A program made the position numbers and the translations under genes. A stretch of 64,000 bases of DNA from Bacteroidaceae bacterium. Lineage in GTDB: Bacteria > Bacteroidota > Bacteroidia > Bacteroidales > Bacteroidaceae. Positions 17,382 through 27,000 of the stretch are shown here, in pieces. The stretch lies in assembly GCA_030843315.1 (NCBI GenBank), contig JAUUPT010000012.1, forward strand, positions 1 to 64,000, read 5' to 3'. Under the pieces are notes generated by a model, which ran no database searches, was not told where the DNA came from, and was given only the letters and a program-made list of their open reading frames with translations. Positions within the stretch are counted from its first letter, which is position 1; every line of letters begins with the position of its first letter.

Positions 17382-17855
17382 ATGCCATTTTGGAAGAAAA
17401 TGTTTAATCAAAGACAGGCAGTTTACTATCCCCGCGCCATTGTGCAGGGTAAACCCGTAGAAACGGAAACCATTGCCAAGGACCTGGCGAAGATCTCCAC
17501 AGTAAGTAACTCCGATGTCCAAGCCGTACTGGGCGACATTGCCGGTGTAATGCACACCCGCATGTCCCAGGGCAAGAGCGTCCACATCAAAGGCCTGGGC
17601 TATTTCCGCTATACGCTCGACACCAAGGGTGTGAAAGACCTCAAAGATTTTGATTTCGAGAAGCAAGTGCAAGCCGTCCGCATCGAGTTCATCCCCGACC
17701 GCACCAAGCTGAGCAACGGCACCTACACCCGTGCCCTTGTCGATAGTGACACGCTGGAGTGGATTGAACTCTCGCCCGACACCAAAGACCAGGACCCCGC
17801 ACAGGGTGGCGGCTCCGGCAGCGACGGCGACCTGGACGAGAATCCGATGGGATAG
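17382..17855 (+). CDS. HU-like DNA-binding protein (Bacteroidales long form)
   Basis: This 157-residue protein resembles the HU-related family frequent in Bacteroides. It has an N-terminal helical part with ETETIAKDLAKISTVSNSDVQAVLGDIAGVM, then SVHIKGLGYFRYTLDTKG, which corresponds to the strands carrying the G-x-G-x-F motif of HU. An RIEFIPDRT segment and an acidic Gly/Asp-rich tail (about residues 135-157) follow. It should bind DNA in the cytoplasm. It is out of place among exported lipoproteins, which suggests a local regulatory or DNA-bending role. ATG at 17382 is preceded by an AT-rich spacer. Confidence 0.75.
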   Translation: MPFWKKMFNQRQAVYYPRAIVQGKPVETETIAKDLAKISTVSNSDVQAVLGDIAGVMHTRMSQGKSVHIKGLGYFRYTLDTKGVKDLKDFDFEKQVQAVRIEFIPDRTKLSNGTYTRALVDSDTLEWIELSPDTKDQDPAQGGGSGSDGDLDENPMG

Positions 17856-17936
17856 TCCTATTGAAAGTAGCCACTGGCAGCCTCGCCGCTGCCGGTGGCA
17901 CGAATGAAAGACAAAAGAACAGAAAAGAACAATGAT

Positions 17937-18923
17937 ATGGTAAACAAGCTAATTACATTTAGAAATTTAGTGGCGGCGGGCATACTTTGCCTCGTTGCTG
18001 TCTCGTGCACTGAGGATGCCGATACAGACAACCGCCTGCCTGCCGGCAAATACCCCATGACGTTCACCGCCGCGGTGGAAAGGCTGACCGCCACCCGCGC
18101 CACAACAGATGGCTCATGGACAGGAAGTGAGGTAGTAGCCATACAGATAGGCGAAGTAAAGAAATACATAGCCGCATCCGATGGCAGCCTGACCGTAGAA
18201 AGTAATAAAGAACCTTTCTACTGGACTAACCAAACCATGAACGTTTCGGCATGGTACTCTTCTTCTTCCTACTTGGATACAAAGCAGCCCACTACGTTCA
18301 GTGTACAGGAAAACCAGAGCAACGGCGGCTATCAGGCAAGCGATTTCCTGTATTCCGCTCCGCAGAACATCACCTTTCAAAACGATGGCAGCAGTCCCAA
18401 ACTTACATTCAAGCATCTGCCCGCCAAGGTGGTTGTCAACTTGAAATACGGTGAAGGAGTAACAGAACAAGAAGTATCCGGCGCCATCGTCAGCATCCTT
18501 AATCAGGCAACCACTTCGGGAACGATTGCCGACAACGGCACAGTGACGCAAGTCACTTCCGGCAATACTACCATTGTCTCCAATGTACTAATCTCTGCCG
18601 CCTCTGGCTATCAGAAGAGCGTGCAAGCCCTACTTGTCCCGCAGCAGATGAAAGACAAGCAATTCATTAAAGTAACCATCGGCTCGGATGCTGCCGCACG
18701 CGAATACTTCTATACCCCCACCGGCGCTGATGCTGCCAACCTCGAAGCCGGTAAGGCATATACCTATACCGTTACCGTAAAGAGAGACAAATTAGAGGTA
18801 ACGGCAGGAACTTCCGTTTCGTGGGAGGGTGGAACGGATATCCCTGGCACCAACATTACGGCAGAATCAAACGGCGCCTATCATCTCCACCGCTTTTGGC
18901 GTCAGCTACGACGCTCCTGCTGA
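17937..18923 (+). CDS. Fimbrillin-family lipoprotein (3), possible C-terminal frameshift
   Basis: The ATG at 17937 gives a lipoprotein signal with Cys24 (LVAVSCTED); a longer frame from 17895 adds a charged stretch that would disrupt it. The 328-residue product shares fimbrillin features: ATRATTDGSW after the signal, KLTFKHLPAKVVVNLKYG, LLVPQQMKDKQFIKVTIG and NLEAGKAYTYTVTVKRDKL, then VSWEGG. The last 15 or so residues (Arg/His/Trp-rich) look unnatural. The +1 frame over the same bases reads TAPIISTAFGVSYDAPADK and ends at TAG 18928-18930, so a small indel near 18860-18876 may have changed the tail. Likely an exported, lipidated fimbria component. Confidence 0.72.
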   Translation: MVNKLITFRNLVAAGILCLVAVSCTEDADTDNRLPAGKYPMTFTAAVERLTATRATTDGSWTGSEVVAIQIGEVKKYIAASDGSLTVESNKEPFYWTNQTMNVSAWYSSSSYLDTKQPTTFSVQENQSNGGYQASDFLYSAPQNITFQNDGSSPKLTFKHLPAKVVVNLKYGEGVTEQEVSGAIVSILNQATTSGTIADNGTVTQVTSGNTTIVSNVLISAASGYQKSVQALLVPQQMKDKQFIKVTIGSDAAAREYFYTPTGADAANLEAGKAYTYTVTVKRDKLEVTAGTSVSWEGGTDIPGTNITAESNGAYHLHRFWRQLRRSC

Positions 18924-18989
18924 TAAGTAGAAAAGCCTTGTCCCCACCTCCGGCTTGTGCCGTCCTCACTTTTTAATACTAACAATACA

Positions 18990-20540
18990 ATGAAGAAAAT
19001 AAGAATCAACAGATTTATCTATATGGCAGCAGCGTTCAGCCTGCTGCTTTCGGGTTGCAGTAAAGAAGATTCGTATCAGGAATCTACGGCCCATACCGTC
19101 AGTAAAGCGTTTACCTTGCAGGTAAATGCCTCCGCCTATTCTTCCGCCGGAACGCGTGCCAGCGATACGGGAATCACCACCACGTTCGCCAGCGAGGACA
19201 AATTGGGCATCATTGTTACCCATAAGGATGGAAGTGTAGAACACTTCGTCTATACCTACGACGGTTCGTCATGGACCAGTTCCACCCCCTTCTATTATAA
19301 CTACCAGGACAGTTACGCCGCCTACTACCCTTATAAGGAAGATTTGAATGGCAAGACACTCAGCGAAGTAAAGTCCGCCTTTACTCCTCCCACCGACCAG
19401 TCCGACTATGCTACCGGTTATGCCGCTTCGGACTTGATGACGTGCAAAAACGCTATACTGGACAAAACAGACTGGAAACTGCAAATCACGCTTACTCACG
19501 CGTTCTCAATGCTTCGCTTTCCGGCAGATATTCCTGTAAAAAGCAGGTGCGAGGATGGTAACACGTATCAGTATTCGCTTCCCGCTACCGACATCGTCTT
19601 CCATATCGGCGATACCCCTTACAAGCCATGGATGGGCAACGACGGCTACGCCCGCCTGATTGTTGGAAACAACAGTAACAGTGACATATCCGTGAAAAGT
19701 TCCTATACGCTTCAGGGAAAACAAACTGAAACCAGCGGTATGGTTACTTCATTTGCTTCCGGGCAGTATTATACCCTCATCCCTCAGGTTCAGGACTTGG
19801 GCGATTATAAGTTCTCGGATGTACGTGTGGGCGATTTCTATTGCAAGAATTCTGATGGAAACGGTTTTGTAATTCCCCATGAAGCCTCGCTGCCGGACGA
19901 ACTGAAAAATAATTGCATTGGCATCGTGTTCCACACTGGTAAGCACAATAACGATATGTCCAATTATTCTAATCCGCTTACTACGAATGGTCCTTGCATC
20001 CCCAAAGATGAAAATGGTGCCCCGCAAGTCCACGGTTATGCCGTAGCGTTGGCAGATGCCACAGACAACGGTTATTGTAAGTGGGGCGTATATGGCACCT
20101 CATTGGGAAACTATCCGACGGATGAAAGTGGAAATCCCATTAATAATTATGGCGGTGACACCGATTGGAGCGGTTACCATTATACTCAGAATATGAAAAC
20201 TGCTGCCGAAAAGGATGGCGGTAGCCTGACAAGTAATACTGAGGCAGGTTATCCCGCCGCCTATTATGCCCTGAATTATGAAACCACGGTTCCTGCCCCT
20301 GCTAACAGCAGTGGTTGGTTTTTGCCTGCCATCAGTCAGATGTGGCAGGTATACCAAATTCGTAATTCCTTTAGCAATATTGGTGGCAGCAATCTTCAGA
20401 GTGATTGGTACTGGTCCTCTTCGGAGTTCTACTACCGCCCGGGCGACTTCGGTTTGTATGTGGATGTCGACAACGGCTACGTGCGCTACGACAATAAGAG
20501 CAATAGGCTCAGCTACGTGCGTCCGGTCTTAGCTTTTTAA
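18990..20540 (+). CDS. Fimbrillin-like lipoprotein with C-terminal FISUMP/C-type-lectin-like adhesin domain
   Basis: ATG at 18990 gives a lipoprotein signal with Cys23 (LLLSGCSKED). The 516-residue protein starts with a fimbrillin-like half (residues about 30-260, including GTRASDTGITTTFASEDKLGI and LTHAFSMLRF). It ends with a domain of the FISUMP/DUF1566 (Lcl) type: DVRVGDFYCK, GWFLPAISQMWQVYQIR, WYWSSSE and YVRPVLAF. In Bacteroides, such fimbrillin-plus-lectin-fold proteins are candidate tip adhesins, and some are targets of diversity-generating retroelements. The last 30 codons fit a diversified region (see the separate entry). It is the last gene of the locus. Confidence 0.75.
   Translation: MKKIRINRFIYMAAAFSLLLSGCSKEDSYQESTAHTVSKAFTLQVNASAYSSAGTRASDTGITTTFASEDKLGIIVTHKDGSVEHFVYTYDGSSWTSSTPFYYNYQDSYAAYYPYKEDLNGKTLSEVKSAFTPPTDQSDYATGYAASDLMTCKNAILDKTDWKLQITLTHAFSMLRFPADIPVKSRCEDGNTYQYSLPATDIVFHIGDTPYKPWMGNDGYARLIVGNNSNSDISVKSSYTLQGKQTETSGMVTSFASGQYYTLIPQVQDLGDYKFSDVRVGDFYCKNSDGNGFVIPHEASLPDELKNNCIGIVFHTGKHNNDMSNYSNPLTTNGPCIPKDENGAPQVHGYAVALADATDNGYCKWGVYGTSLGNYPTDESGNPINNYGGDTDWSGYHYTQNMKTAAEKDGGSLTSNTEAGYPAAYYALNYETTVPAPANSSGWFLPAISQMWQVYQIRNSFSNIGGSNLQSDWYWSSSEFYYRPGDFGLYVDVDNGYVRYDNKSNRLSYVRPVLAF
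20427..20519 (+). other. Candidate DGR variable region at the 3' end of the adhesin gene
   Basis: In the final domain about 18 of 31 codons have the form NNC, with widely differing first two bases (TTC, TAC, CGC, GGC, GAC, CTC), interspersed with fixed-looking codons. The stretch ends in the conserved VRPVLAF. This is what adenine-directed mutagenesis of AAC codons in a template repeat produces. No template repeat, Avd or reverse transcriptase gene is present in the window, so a donor would have to lie elsewhere. Confidence 0.45.
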
Positions 20541-20567
20541 TCTATTTATCAATTTAGATTATTTACC

Positions 20568-20827
20568 CGTCGCGGCGGATATGTCATCCGCCGCTTTCGA
20601 GTATTAGGATTTTTAATCCGCCTTCTCTCTTCCTTTTCTTTTTCTTTTCGGATTACAAATCCTAATACTCAATCAATCGGATTTCAAATCCGATTGAACG
20701 GAATCCGTCGCGGCGGATATGTTTATCTGCCGCCTTCGAGTATTAGGATTTTTAATCCGCTTTATCTCTTCTTTTCTGATTACAAATCCTGATACTCAAT
20801 CAATTTGATTACAAATCCGATTGGACG
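20568..20827. repeat. Two tandem imperfect copies of a hairpin-forming intergenic repeat
   Basis: Copy 1 (20568-20705) and copy 2 (20706-20827) both start with CGTCGCGGCGGATATG. Each holds a 22-bp inverted repeat separated by a pyrimidine-rich loop: arms 20599-20620 and 20649-20670 in copy 1, and 20738-20759 and 20776-20797 in copy 2. The pairing is nearly perfect (GAGTATTAGGATTT with AAATCCTAATACTC in copy 1). This fills most of the 356-nt convergent spacer between the adhesin gene and asnB. No gene is seen in it. Confidence 0.85.
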
Positions 20828-20833
20828 AAAATA

Positions 20834-20875
20834 AAAAAAGCTGCACTATGTATTGAAGCATAGTGCAGCTTTTTT
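20834..20875. terminator. Bidirectional intrinsic terminator
   Basis: A perfect 17-bp stem (AAAAAAGCTGCACTATG with CATAGTGCAGCTTTTTT) with an 8-nt loop. It has A- and T-runs suitable for both strands, between the convergent adhesin gene and asnB. Confidence 0.92.
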
Positions 20876-20896
20876 ATTTGTATCATCAGAATATAC

Positions 20897-22624
20897 CTAT
20901 TCCTGATAGGCTTCCTCGTGTACTCCCGCTATTGCGCGGCCGCTCGGCTCGTTCTTCCCTTGGAAAGAAGCATCCCATGCAAGGGCTTCGGCAGTAGAGC
21001 AAGCTACGCTGGGCACACTGGGCACACTACGGGCGGCACTCTCGCTGGGGAAGTGCTCCTCAAAGATGGTGCGGTAGTAGTACTCTTCCTTGTTCTGCGG
21101 CGGGTTGATGGGGAAGCGTTCGGCTACGTGCTCCATCTGCTCGTCGCTGACGGCGGCGGCAGTGATGGCGCGCAGGGTGTCTATCCAGTTGTAGCCCACA
21201 CCGTCGGAGAATTGCTCCTTCTGACGCCAGGCGACGCTCTCGGGCAGCATATCGGCAAAGGCTTCGCGAACTACTTTCTTTTCTATTACTTTGCCCAGAC
21301 ACATCTTAGTGGCGGGGTTGATGCGCATGGCTACGTCCAGGAACTCTTTGTCGAGGAAGGGCACGCGGCCTTCTACACCCCAGGCGGCAAGACTCTTATT
21401 GGCACGCAGGCAGTCGTAGGTATGCAGGCGGGAGAGTTTGCGGACGGTTTCCTGGTGGAAGGCCTGCGGAGTGGGGGCCTTGTGGAAGTAAAGGTAGCCG
21501 CCGAACACTTCGTCGGCACCCTCGCCGCTGAGCACCATCTTGATGCCCATGCTCTTGATGACGCGAGCCAGCAGGTACATGGGGGTAGAGGCGCGAACGG
21601 TGGTGACGTCGTAGGTTTCGATATGATAGATGACGTCGCGCAGGGCGTCGATCCCTTCCTGAACGGTGTAGTGTATTTCGTGATGGACGGTGCCGATGTA
21701 CTGTGCCACTTCGCGGGCTTTCTGCAAGTCGGGCGCACCCTTCAAGCCGATGGCGAAGGAGTGAAGTTGCGGCCACCAGGCATCGGAGGTATTGTCGGTT
21801 TCGATGCGCTTGGAGGCGTACTTCTTGGCAACGGCGGAGATGACGGAAGAGTCGAGTCCACCGGAAAGAAGCACACCGTAGGGCACGTCGGACATGAGTT
21901 GGCGGTGTACGGCAGCTTCGAGGGCATCGTGCACGGCGGCCACTTGGGCGTCGTGAGCTTTCTTGTCCTGGGAGGCGCTGTCGGCGCTGCGCTGGGCGGC
22001 GGGAGTATAGTTATCCTTCACGGCTTCGTAGTCGGTCCAGTCGCGGGTGTACCAGGGCTTCATCTTGCCTTCGCTACCCAGGTAGTAGTGACCGGGGAGA
22101 AAGGGTTCGTACTCATCGCAGAAGCCTTCGAGGGCTTTGAGCTCGCTGCCGAAGTAGACGTGACCTTCCTTGTCTTTACCGATATAGAGAGGTATCACGC
22201 CAATCGGGTCGCGGGCGATAAGGAAGTCGTCGGTTTCTTCGTCGTAGAGGGCGAAGGCGAAGATGCCGTTCAGATCTTCGAGGAAGCGGGCACCTTTGTC
22301 GCGGTAGAGGGCAAGGATGACTTCGCAGTCCGATCCGGTCTGGAAATCGTAACGGCCGGCGTAGCGGGCACGGATTTCGCGATGATTGTATATCTCGCCG
22401 TTGACGGCAAGTATCAGTTTGCCGTCGGCAGAGTAGAGGGGTTGGCCGCCGCTCTCGGGTGATACGATGGCAAGTCGTTCGTGTGCCAGGATGGCGGAGC
22501 CGCCCACGTAGATACCGCTCCAATCGGGACCGCGGTGACGAATTTTCTGCGCCATTTTCAGCGCTTTGCTTCTCAGCTCAGGAGTCTGGGCTTTTATGTT
22601 GAAGATACCTGCTATTCCACACAT
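20897..22624 (-). CDS. asnB: Asparagine synthase B (glutamine-hydrolysing)
   Basis: This 575-residue protein begins MCGIAGIFNI, so Cys2 is the N-terminal nucleophile of a class II glutaminase domain (about 1-200, with HRGPDWSG and NGEIYNH). The synthetase domain has the ATP-pyrophosphatase motif LLSGGLDSS and LSGEGADEVFGGYLYFHKAP. It makes asparagine from aspartate, glutamine and ATP in the cytoplasm. The C-terminal 45 or so residues after EEHFPSESAARS extend past the usual end and contain a small PSV repeat. It is the third gene of the gltB-gltD-asnB operon, 46 nt after gltD. Confidence 0.96.
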   Translation of the reverse strand: MCGIAGIFNIKAQTPELRSKALKMAQKIRHRGPDWSGIYVGGSAILAHERLAIVSPESGGQPLYSADGKLILAVNGEIYNHREIRARYAGRYDFQTGSDCEVILALYRDKGARFLEDLNGIFAFALYDEETDDFLIARDPIGVIPLYIGKDKEGHVYFGSELKALEGFCDEYEPFLPGHYYLGSEGKMKPWYTRDWTDYEAVKDNYTPAAQRSADSASQDKKAHDAQVAAVHDALEAAVHRQLMSDVPYGVLLSGGLDSSVISAVAKKYASKRIETDNTSDAWWPQLHSFAIGLKGAPDLQKAREVAQYIGTVHHEIHYTVQEGIDALRDVIYHIETYDVTTVRASTPMYLLARVIKSMGIKMVLSGEGADEVFGGYLYFHKAPTPQAFHQETVRKLSRLHTYDCLRANKSLAAWGVEGRVPFLDKEFLDVAMRINPATKMCLGKVIEKKVVREAFADMLPESVAWRQKEQFSDGVGYNWIDTLRAITAAAVSDEQMEHVAERFPINPPQNKEEYYYRTIFEEHFPSESAARSVPSVPSVACSTAEALAWDASFQGKNEPSGRAIAGVHEEAYQE

Positions 22625-22670
22625 AATGTTCGAGTTTTAGGGGGTAAATAATTAAATGAGTGGCAAATTA

Positions 22671-24011
22671 TCATTTATTTAAATAATCATCTATTGCCTT
22701 TGCCACCTTGCGTCCGTCTGCCAATGCACGCACCACAAGGCTGGCACCCATGGCGGCATCGCCTGCTACGAACACATTTTCGGCAAACTTGGGTTGTTCC
22801 GGTTTCAGGAATCCCATGGCGAGGAGTACCATATCGGCGTCAATGATTTCTTTCTTGCCTGTGGGCTGCATCGTGGAGCGTCCGCCGTCCTTAGCCGGAA
22901 TCCATTCCACTTCTTCCACCTCTACGCCGCAGACTTTGCCGTTCTTGCCGATGAATAGGTTCGAAGCCAGCGACCAACGGCGGGTACAGCCTTCTTCGTG
23001 ACTGGAAGTGGTTTTCAGTACTACGGGCCATTGCGGCCAGGGAGTGGCAGGGTTGTGTCCTACGGGTGGTTGGGGCATGATTTCTATCTGCGTCACGCTG
23101 GTGGCTCCCTGGCGGATGCTGGTACCGATGCAATCGGAACCCGTGTCACCGCCGCCGATGACGAGGACGCGTTTGCCTTTGGCGTTCACCAGTTGGTCTT
23201 TCGGGAAGGTTTCTCCGTCGAGGATGTGGTTTTGCTGTGCCAGCATGTCGAGGGCGAAGTAGATGCCTTTCAGCTCGCGGCCGGGGATGGAGAGGTCGCG
23301 CGCTTGCGGTGTGCCGGTGCAGATGGCGTAGGCGTCGAATCCTGCGGGGAGTTTCTGCACATCGACGTGCACGCCCATCTCGAACTTGATGCCTTCGGCT
23401 TCGAGTACGTTCATGCGGCGGTCTATGACGGCTTTGTCCAACTTGAAGTTGGGGATACCGTAGCGGAGCAGTCCACCCGGCATGGGCTTAGAGTCGAAGA
23501 TAGTTACCTCGTAGCCCTTGGCATTGAGGCGTACGGCAACGGAGAGCCCGGCAGGGCCGGCACCGATGACGGCTATTTTCTTCCCGTTGCGTTCGGGCTG
23601 GACGGGGACGATGTAACCTTCGCGGAAGGCGGCTTCGGCAATGGCTGCTTCATTCTCGCGGATGGTGACGGGTTCGTCGCAGGAGAGTTTCAGCACGCAT
23701 GATTTCTCGCACAGCGCAGGGCAGATGCGTCCCGTGAATTCGGGGAAGTCGTTGGTGCTGGTCAGTATCTGATAAGCTTCACGCCACTTACCGCGGTAAA
23801 GTGCGTCCTGAAATTCGGGGTCTTTGTTGCCCAGCGGACAGGCCCAGTGGCAGAAGGGTACACCACAATCCATGCAGCGCGAGGCTTGCAGCTTGCGGTC
23901 GTGGCTGTTCAGCGTTTGTTCTACTTGGCTGTAGTCGGTGATACGTTCGTGTATCGGTCGGTAGCCCGCTTCCTGGCGGGGTATGGTTAGGAATGCTTTT
24001 GAATCGCCCAT
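22671..24011 (-). CDS. gltD: Glutamate synthase small subunit
   Basis: This 446-residue protein has the N-terminal cysteine-rich Fe-S region (CMDCGVPFCHWACPLGNKDP and CPALCEKSC), an FAD-binding VIGAGPAGLSVAVRL and an NADPH-binding VLVIGGGDTGSDCIG. Together with GltB it passes electrons from NAD(P)H to the reductive transfer of glutamine amide nitrogen to 2-oxoglutarate. Its length is close to the family norm. It is 24 nt downstream of gltB on the same strand. Confidence 0.96.
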   Translation of the reverse strand: MGDSKAFLTIPRQEAGYRPIHERITDYSQVEQTLNSHDRKLQASRCMDCGVPFCHWACPLGNKDPEFQDALYRGKWREAYQILTSTNDFPEFTGRICPALCEKSCVLKLSCDEPVTIRENEAAIAEAAFREGYIVPVQPERNGKKIAVIGAGPAGLSVAVRLNAKGYEVTIFDSKPMPGGLLRYGIPNFKLDKAVIDRRMNVLEAEGIKFEMGVHVDVQKLPAGFDAYAICTGTPQARDLSIPGRELKGIYFALDMLAQQNHILDGETFPKDQLVNAKGKRVLVIGGGDTGSDCIGTSIRQGATSVTQIEIMPQPPVGHNPATPWPQWPVVLKTTSSHEEGCTRRWSLASNLFIGKNGKVCGVEVEEVEWIPAKDGGRSTMQPTGKKEIIDADMVLLAMGFLKPEQPKFAENVFVAGDAAMGASLVVRALADGRKVAKAIDDYLNK

Positions 24012-24035
24012 AATTGATAAATTGAGAATTAAAAA

Positions 24036-27000
24036 TTAATAATCCCGTTGCATATCCGCAATCTTCTGTTGCAGTTTCCGCATCTGTTCCTCTTGCAGCA
24101 CCTTTTTGTATTCGATAGGCACTATCTGGATGAACTCGTCTACGTAGCGTGTCCAGTCATCGAGTAGGATGCGTGCCAGCTTGGAACCGGTGTAGAGATA
24201 ATGCTGGCGGATGAGTTCGTGCAGCTCCTTACGATAGGATGCTTCTTCGATGAGGCTCAGTTCCACCATCTCCATATTACAGAAGTAGTCGAAGTTACCA
24301 TCTTTGTTCCACACGTAGGCTACACCGCCCGACATACCGGCTGCGAAGTTGCGTCCCGTCTCACCCAGTACTACTACACGGCCACCGGTCATGTACTCGC
24401 AACAATGGTCGCCCACACCTTCCACTACGGCAATGGCGCCGGAGTTGCGGACGGCGAAACGTTCGCCCACACGTCCGTTGATGTAGACTTCACCGCTCGT
24501 AGCACCATATAATAAGGTATTACCGGCGATGGTGTTCTTTTCTGCTTCGAAGTTGGAGCGTACCGGGGGTAGTACGGCGATGCGTCCACCCGAAAGACCT
24601 TTGCCGAGGTAGTCGTTGGCTTCTCCTTCCAATTTGAAGTTGACGCCCGGCACAAGGAAGGCACCGAAACTCTGTCCGGCAGAGCCTTTGAACTTCACGT
24701 TCAGCGTCTGTTCCGGCAATCCCTTTTCGCCGTACTTGGCAGCGATGGCACCGGAGAGCATAGCACCGCAGGCGCGGTCGGTATTGGCTATGGTATATTC
24801 CAAAGATACTTCTTTCTGACCTTCGAGGGCTTCGGCGGCAGCGTGCAGCATTTCCACATCTTTCACGTGGTCGATGCCGTGTTGCTGGTCGATGACGTGG
24901 CGGATGGCAGCTTCGTTGTCCACACGTGCCAGCAGCTTGTCGAAGGAAATGAGAGAGTGCTTCTTTATATTGTCGGCAGGCTTGCGGATGATGAGGTCGG
25001 TGCGTCCGATGATGTCATCCAGCTTCTCTACACCGATTTCGGCAAGGTATTCGCGAACTTCCTGTGCCAGGAAGGTGAAGAAGTTCACCAGATATTCGCT
25101 CCGTCCGTGGAAGCGCTTGCGCAGTTCTTCGTTTTGGGTGGCTACGCCCACAGGGCAAGTATTCTGATGGCACTTGCGCATCATCACGCAACCCAGTACA
25201 ATCAGTGCACTTGTGGCAAAACCGAATTCCTCAGCGCCCAGCATCGCCATCAGTACGATGTCCCGTCCGGTCTTTAACTGTCCGTCCACTTGCAGCATTA
25301 CTTGTCCGCGCAGTCCGTTCAGTACCAGCGTTTGTTGTGTTTCGCTCAAGCCGAGTTCCGGCGAGATACCTGCATAGCGGATAGAGCTGGCGGGCGAAGC
25401 ACCCGTACCACCTTCGGCACCGGAGATGACGATGAGGTCGGCCTTGGCCTTTGCCACACCGGCGGCAATGGTTCCTACGCCGCTCTCGGCTACCAGCTTC
25501 ACGCTGATTTTGGCGTGCGGGTTCACGTTCTTCAGATCGAAGATGAGTTGTGCCAGGTCTTCGATGGAGTAGATATCGTGGTGTGGCGGTGGAGATATCA
25601 GCGAGATGCCCGGGATGGAGTGACGTGTCTTTGCAATCACCTCGTCTACTTTGAAGCCCGGCAACTGACCGCCTTCACCCGGCTTGGCGCCTTGTGCCAC
25701 TTTAATCTGTATTTCGTCGGCGTTCACCAGATACTCTGTCGTTACACCGAAACGTCCGGATGCCACCTGCTTGATGGCGCTGCGCAGCGAGGTTCCGTCC
25801 GGGCGGGGTGTGAAGCGTGCGCTGTCTTCGCCACCTTCACCGGTGTTGCTGCGGCCGTGTATCTTGTTCATGGCGATAGCCATTGCTTCGTGGGCTTCGC
25901 GGCTGATGGAGCCGTAGGACATAGCGCCCGTAACGAAGCGGTGCAGGATGCTCTCTACCGGTTCCACCCGGTCGATGGAGATAGGTGCGCGGCGGAAGTC
26001 GAGGAAGTCGCGCAGGAAGATGGGCGCTTCTTTGCCGTCTACCAGCCGGGTGAATTCCTTGAACTTCTTGTAGCTGCCCAGGCGGGTTGCCAGTTGCAGG
26101 GTAGAGATGGTTTCGGGATTCCATGCATGCTTCTCACCGTCTTTGCGGAAGGCGTAGAGTCCGTTGTTGGGCAGTTGTTCGTCTACCTTCGGAGCAAAGC
26201 CTGCACTATGGAAGGCCATTGCATCGCGTGCCACTTCGTCCAGGCGGATGCCGCCGATGGTGGATTGCAATCCGCCGAAGTAGGTCTTGCTCAGCTCTTC
26301 GCTCAGACCCACTGCCTCGAATATCTTGGCACCGCGGTAGGAGCGGATGGTTGAGATACCCATCTTACTCATAATCTTGAACAGACCCTTGCAGATGGAT
26401 TTGATGTATTTCTTTTCAGCCGTAGCGTAGTCCAGTTGGATTTCTTTCTTTGCTACCAGCTTGTCGATGACGGCGAATGCCATATAAGGATTCAGTGCGC
26501 TGGCACCAAAGCCCAGTAGCAGTGCGGCATGCATGACTTCGCGTATTTCACCGCTTTCTACTACCAATGCCGTCTGCACACGTTTTCCTACCGAGATAAG
26601 ATGATGGTGCACGGCGCTTACTGCCAGCAGTGACGGAATGGCGGCGTGCGTGGCATCTACCTCGCGGTCGGAGAGCACGATGTAGTTTACGCCTTCGGTT
26701 ACGGACTCTTCCGCCCGCTTGCAAAGAGAGGTCAGCGCTTCCTGCAAACCCCGGCGTCCTTTCGCCACCTCGAATAGCATGGGCAGTTTCAAACTCTTGA
26801 AACCCTTGTAGCGGATGTTGCAGAGAAGGTCAATCTGCGTATTGCTTAGGATGGGGTGATTGAGGCGCACCATCTTGCAATGGCTTGCGTTGGGCGTCAG
26901 GATGTTCATGCCCACGGCGCCGATGTATTCCGACAGAGACATCACCAGCTCCTCGCGTATCGGGTCGATAGGCGGGTTGGTGACTTGTGCAAACTGCTGG

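Noticed and set aside
15295..20896. DGR reverse transcriptase or template repeat beside the adhesin gene
   Set aside because: No frame with reverse-transcriptase motifs and no second copy of the VRPVLAF-type repeat in the window.
20918..22462. 514-residue frame on the plus strand opposite asnB
   Set aside because: It is the mirror of a codon-biased real gene; composition is Gly/Val/His-rich without any family motif, and asnB is unambiguous.
25290..26354. 354-residue plus-strand frame opposite gltB
   Set aside because: Shadow of gltB; Cys/Gly-rich with no recognisable domain.
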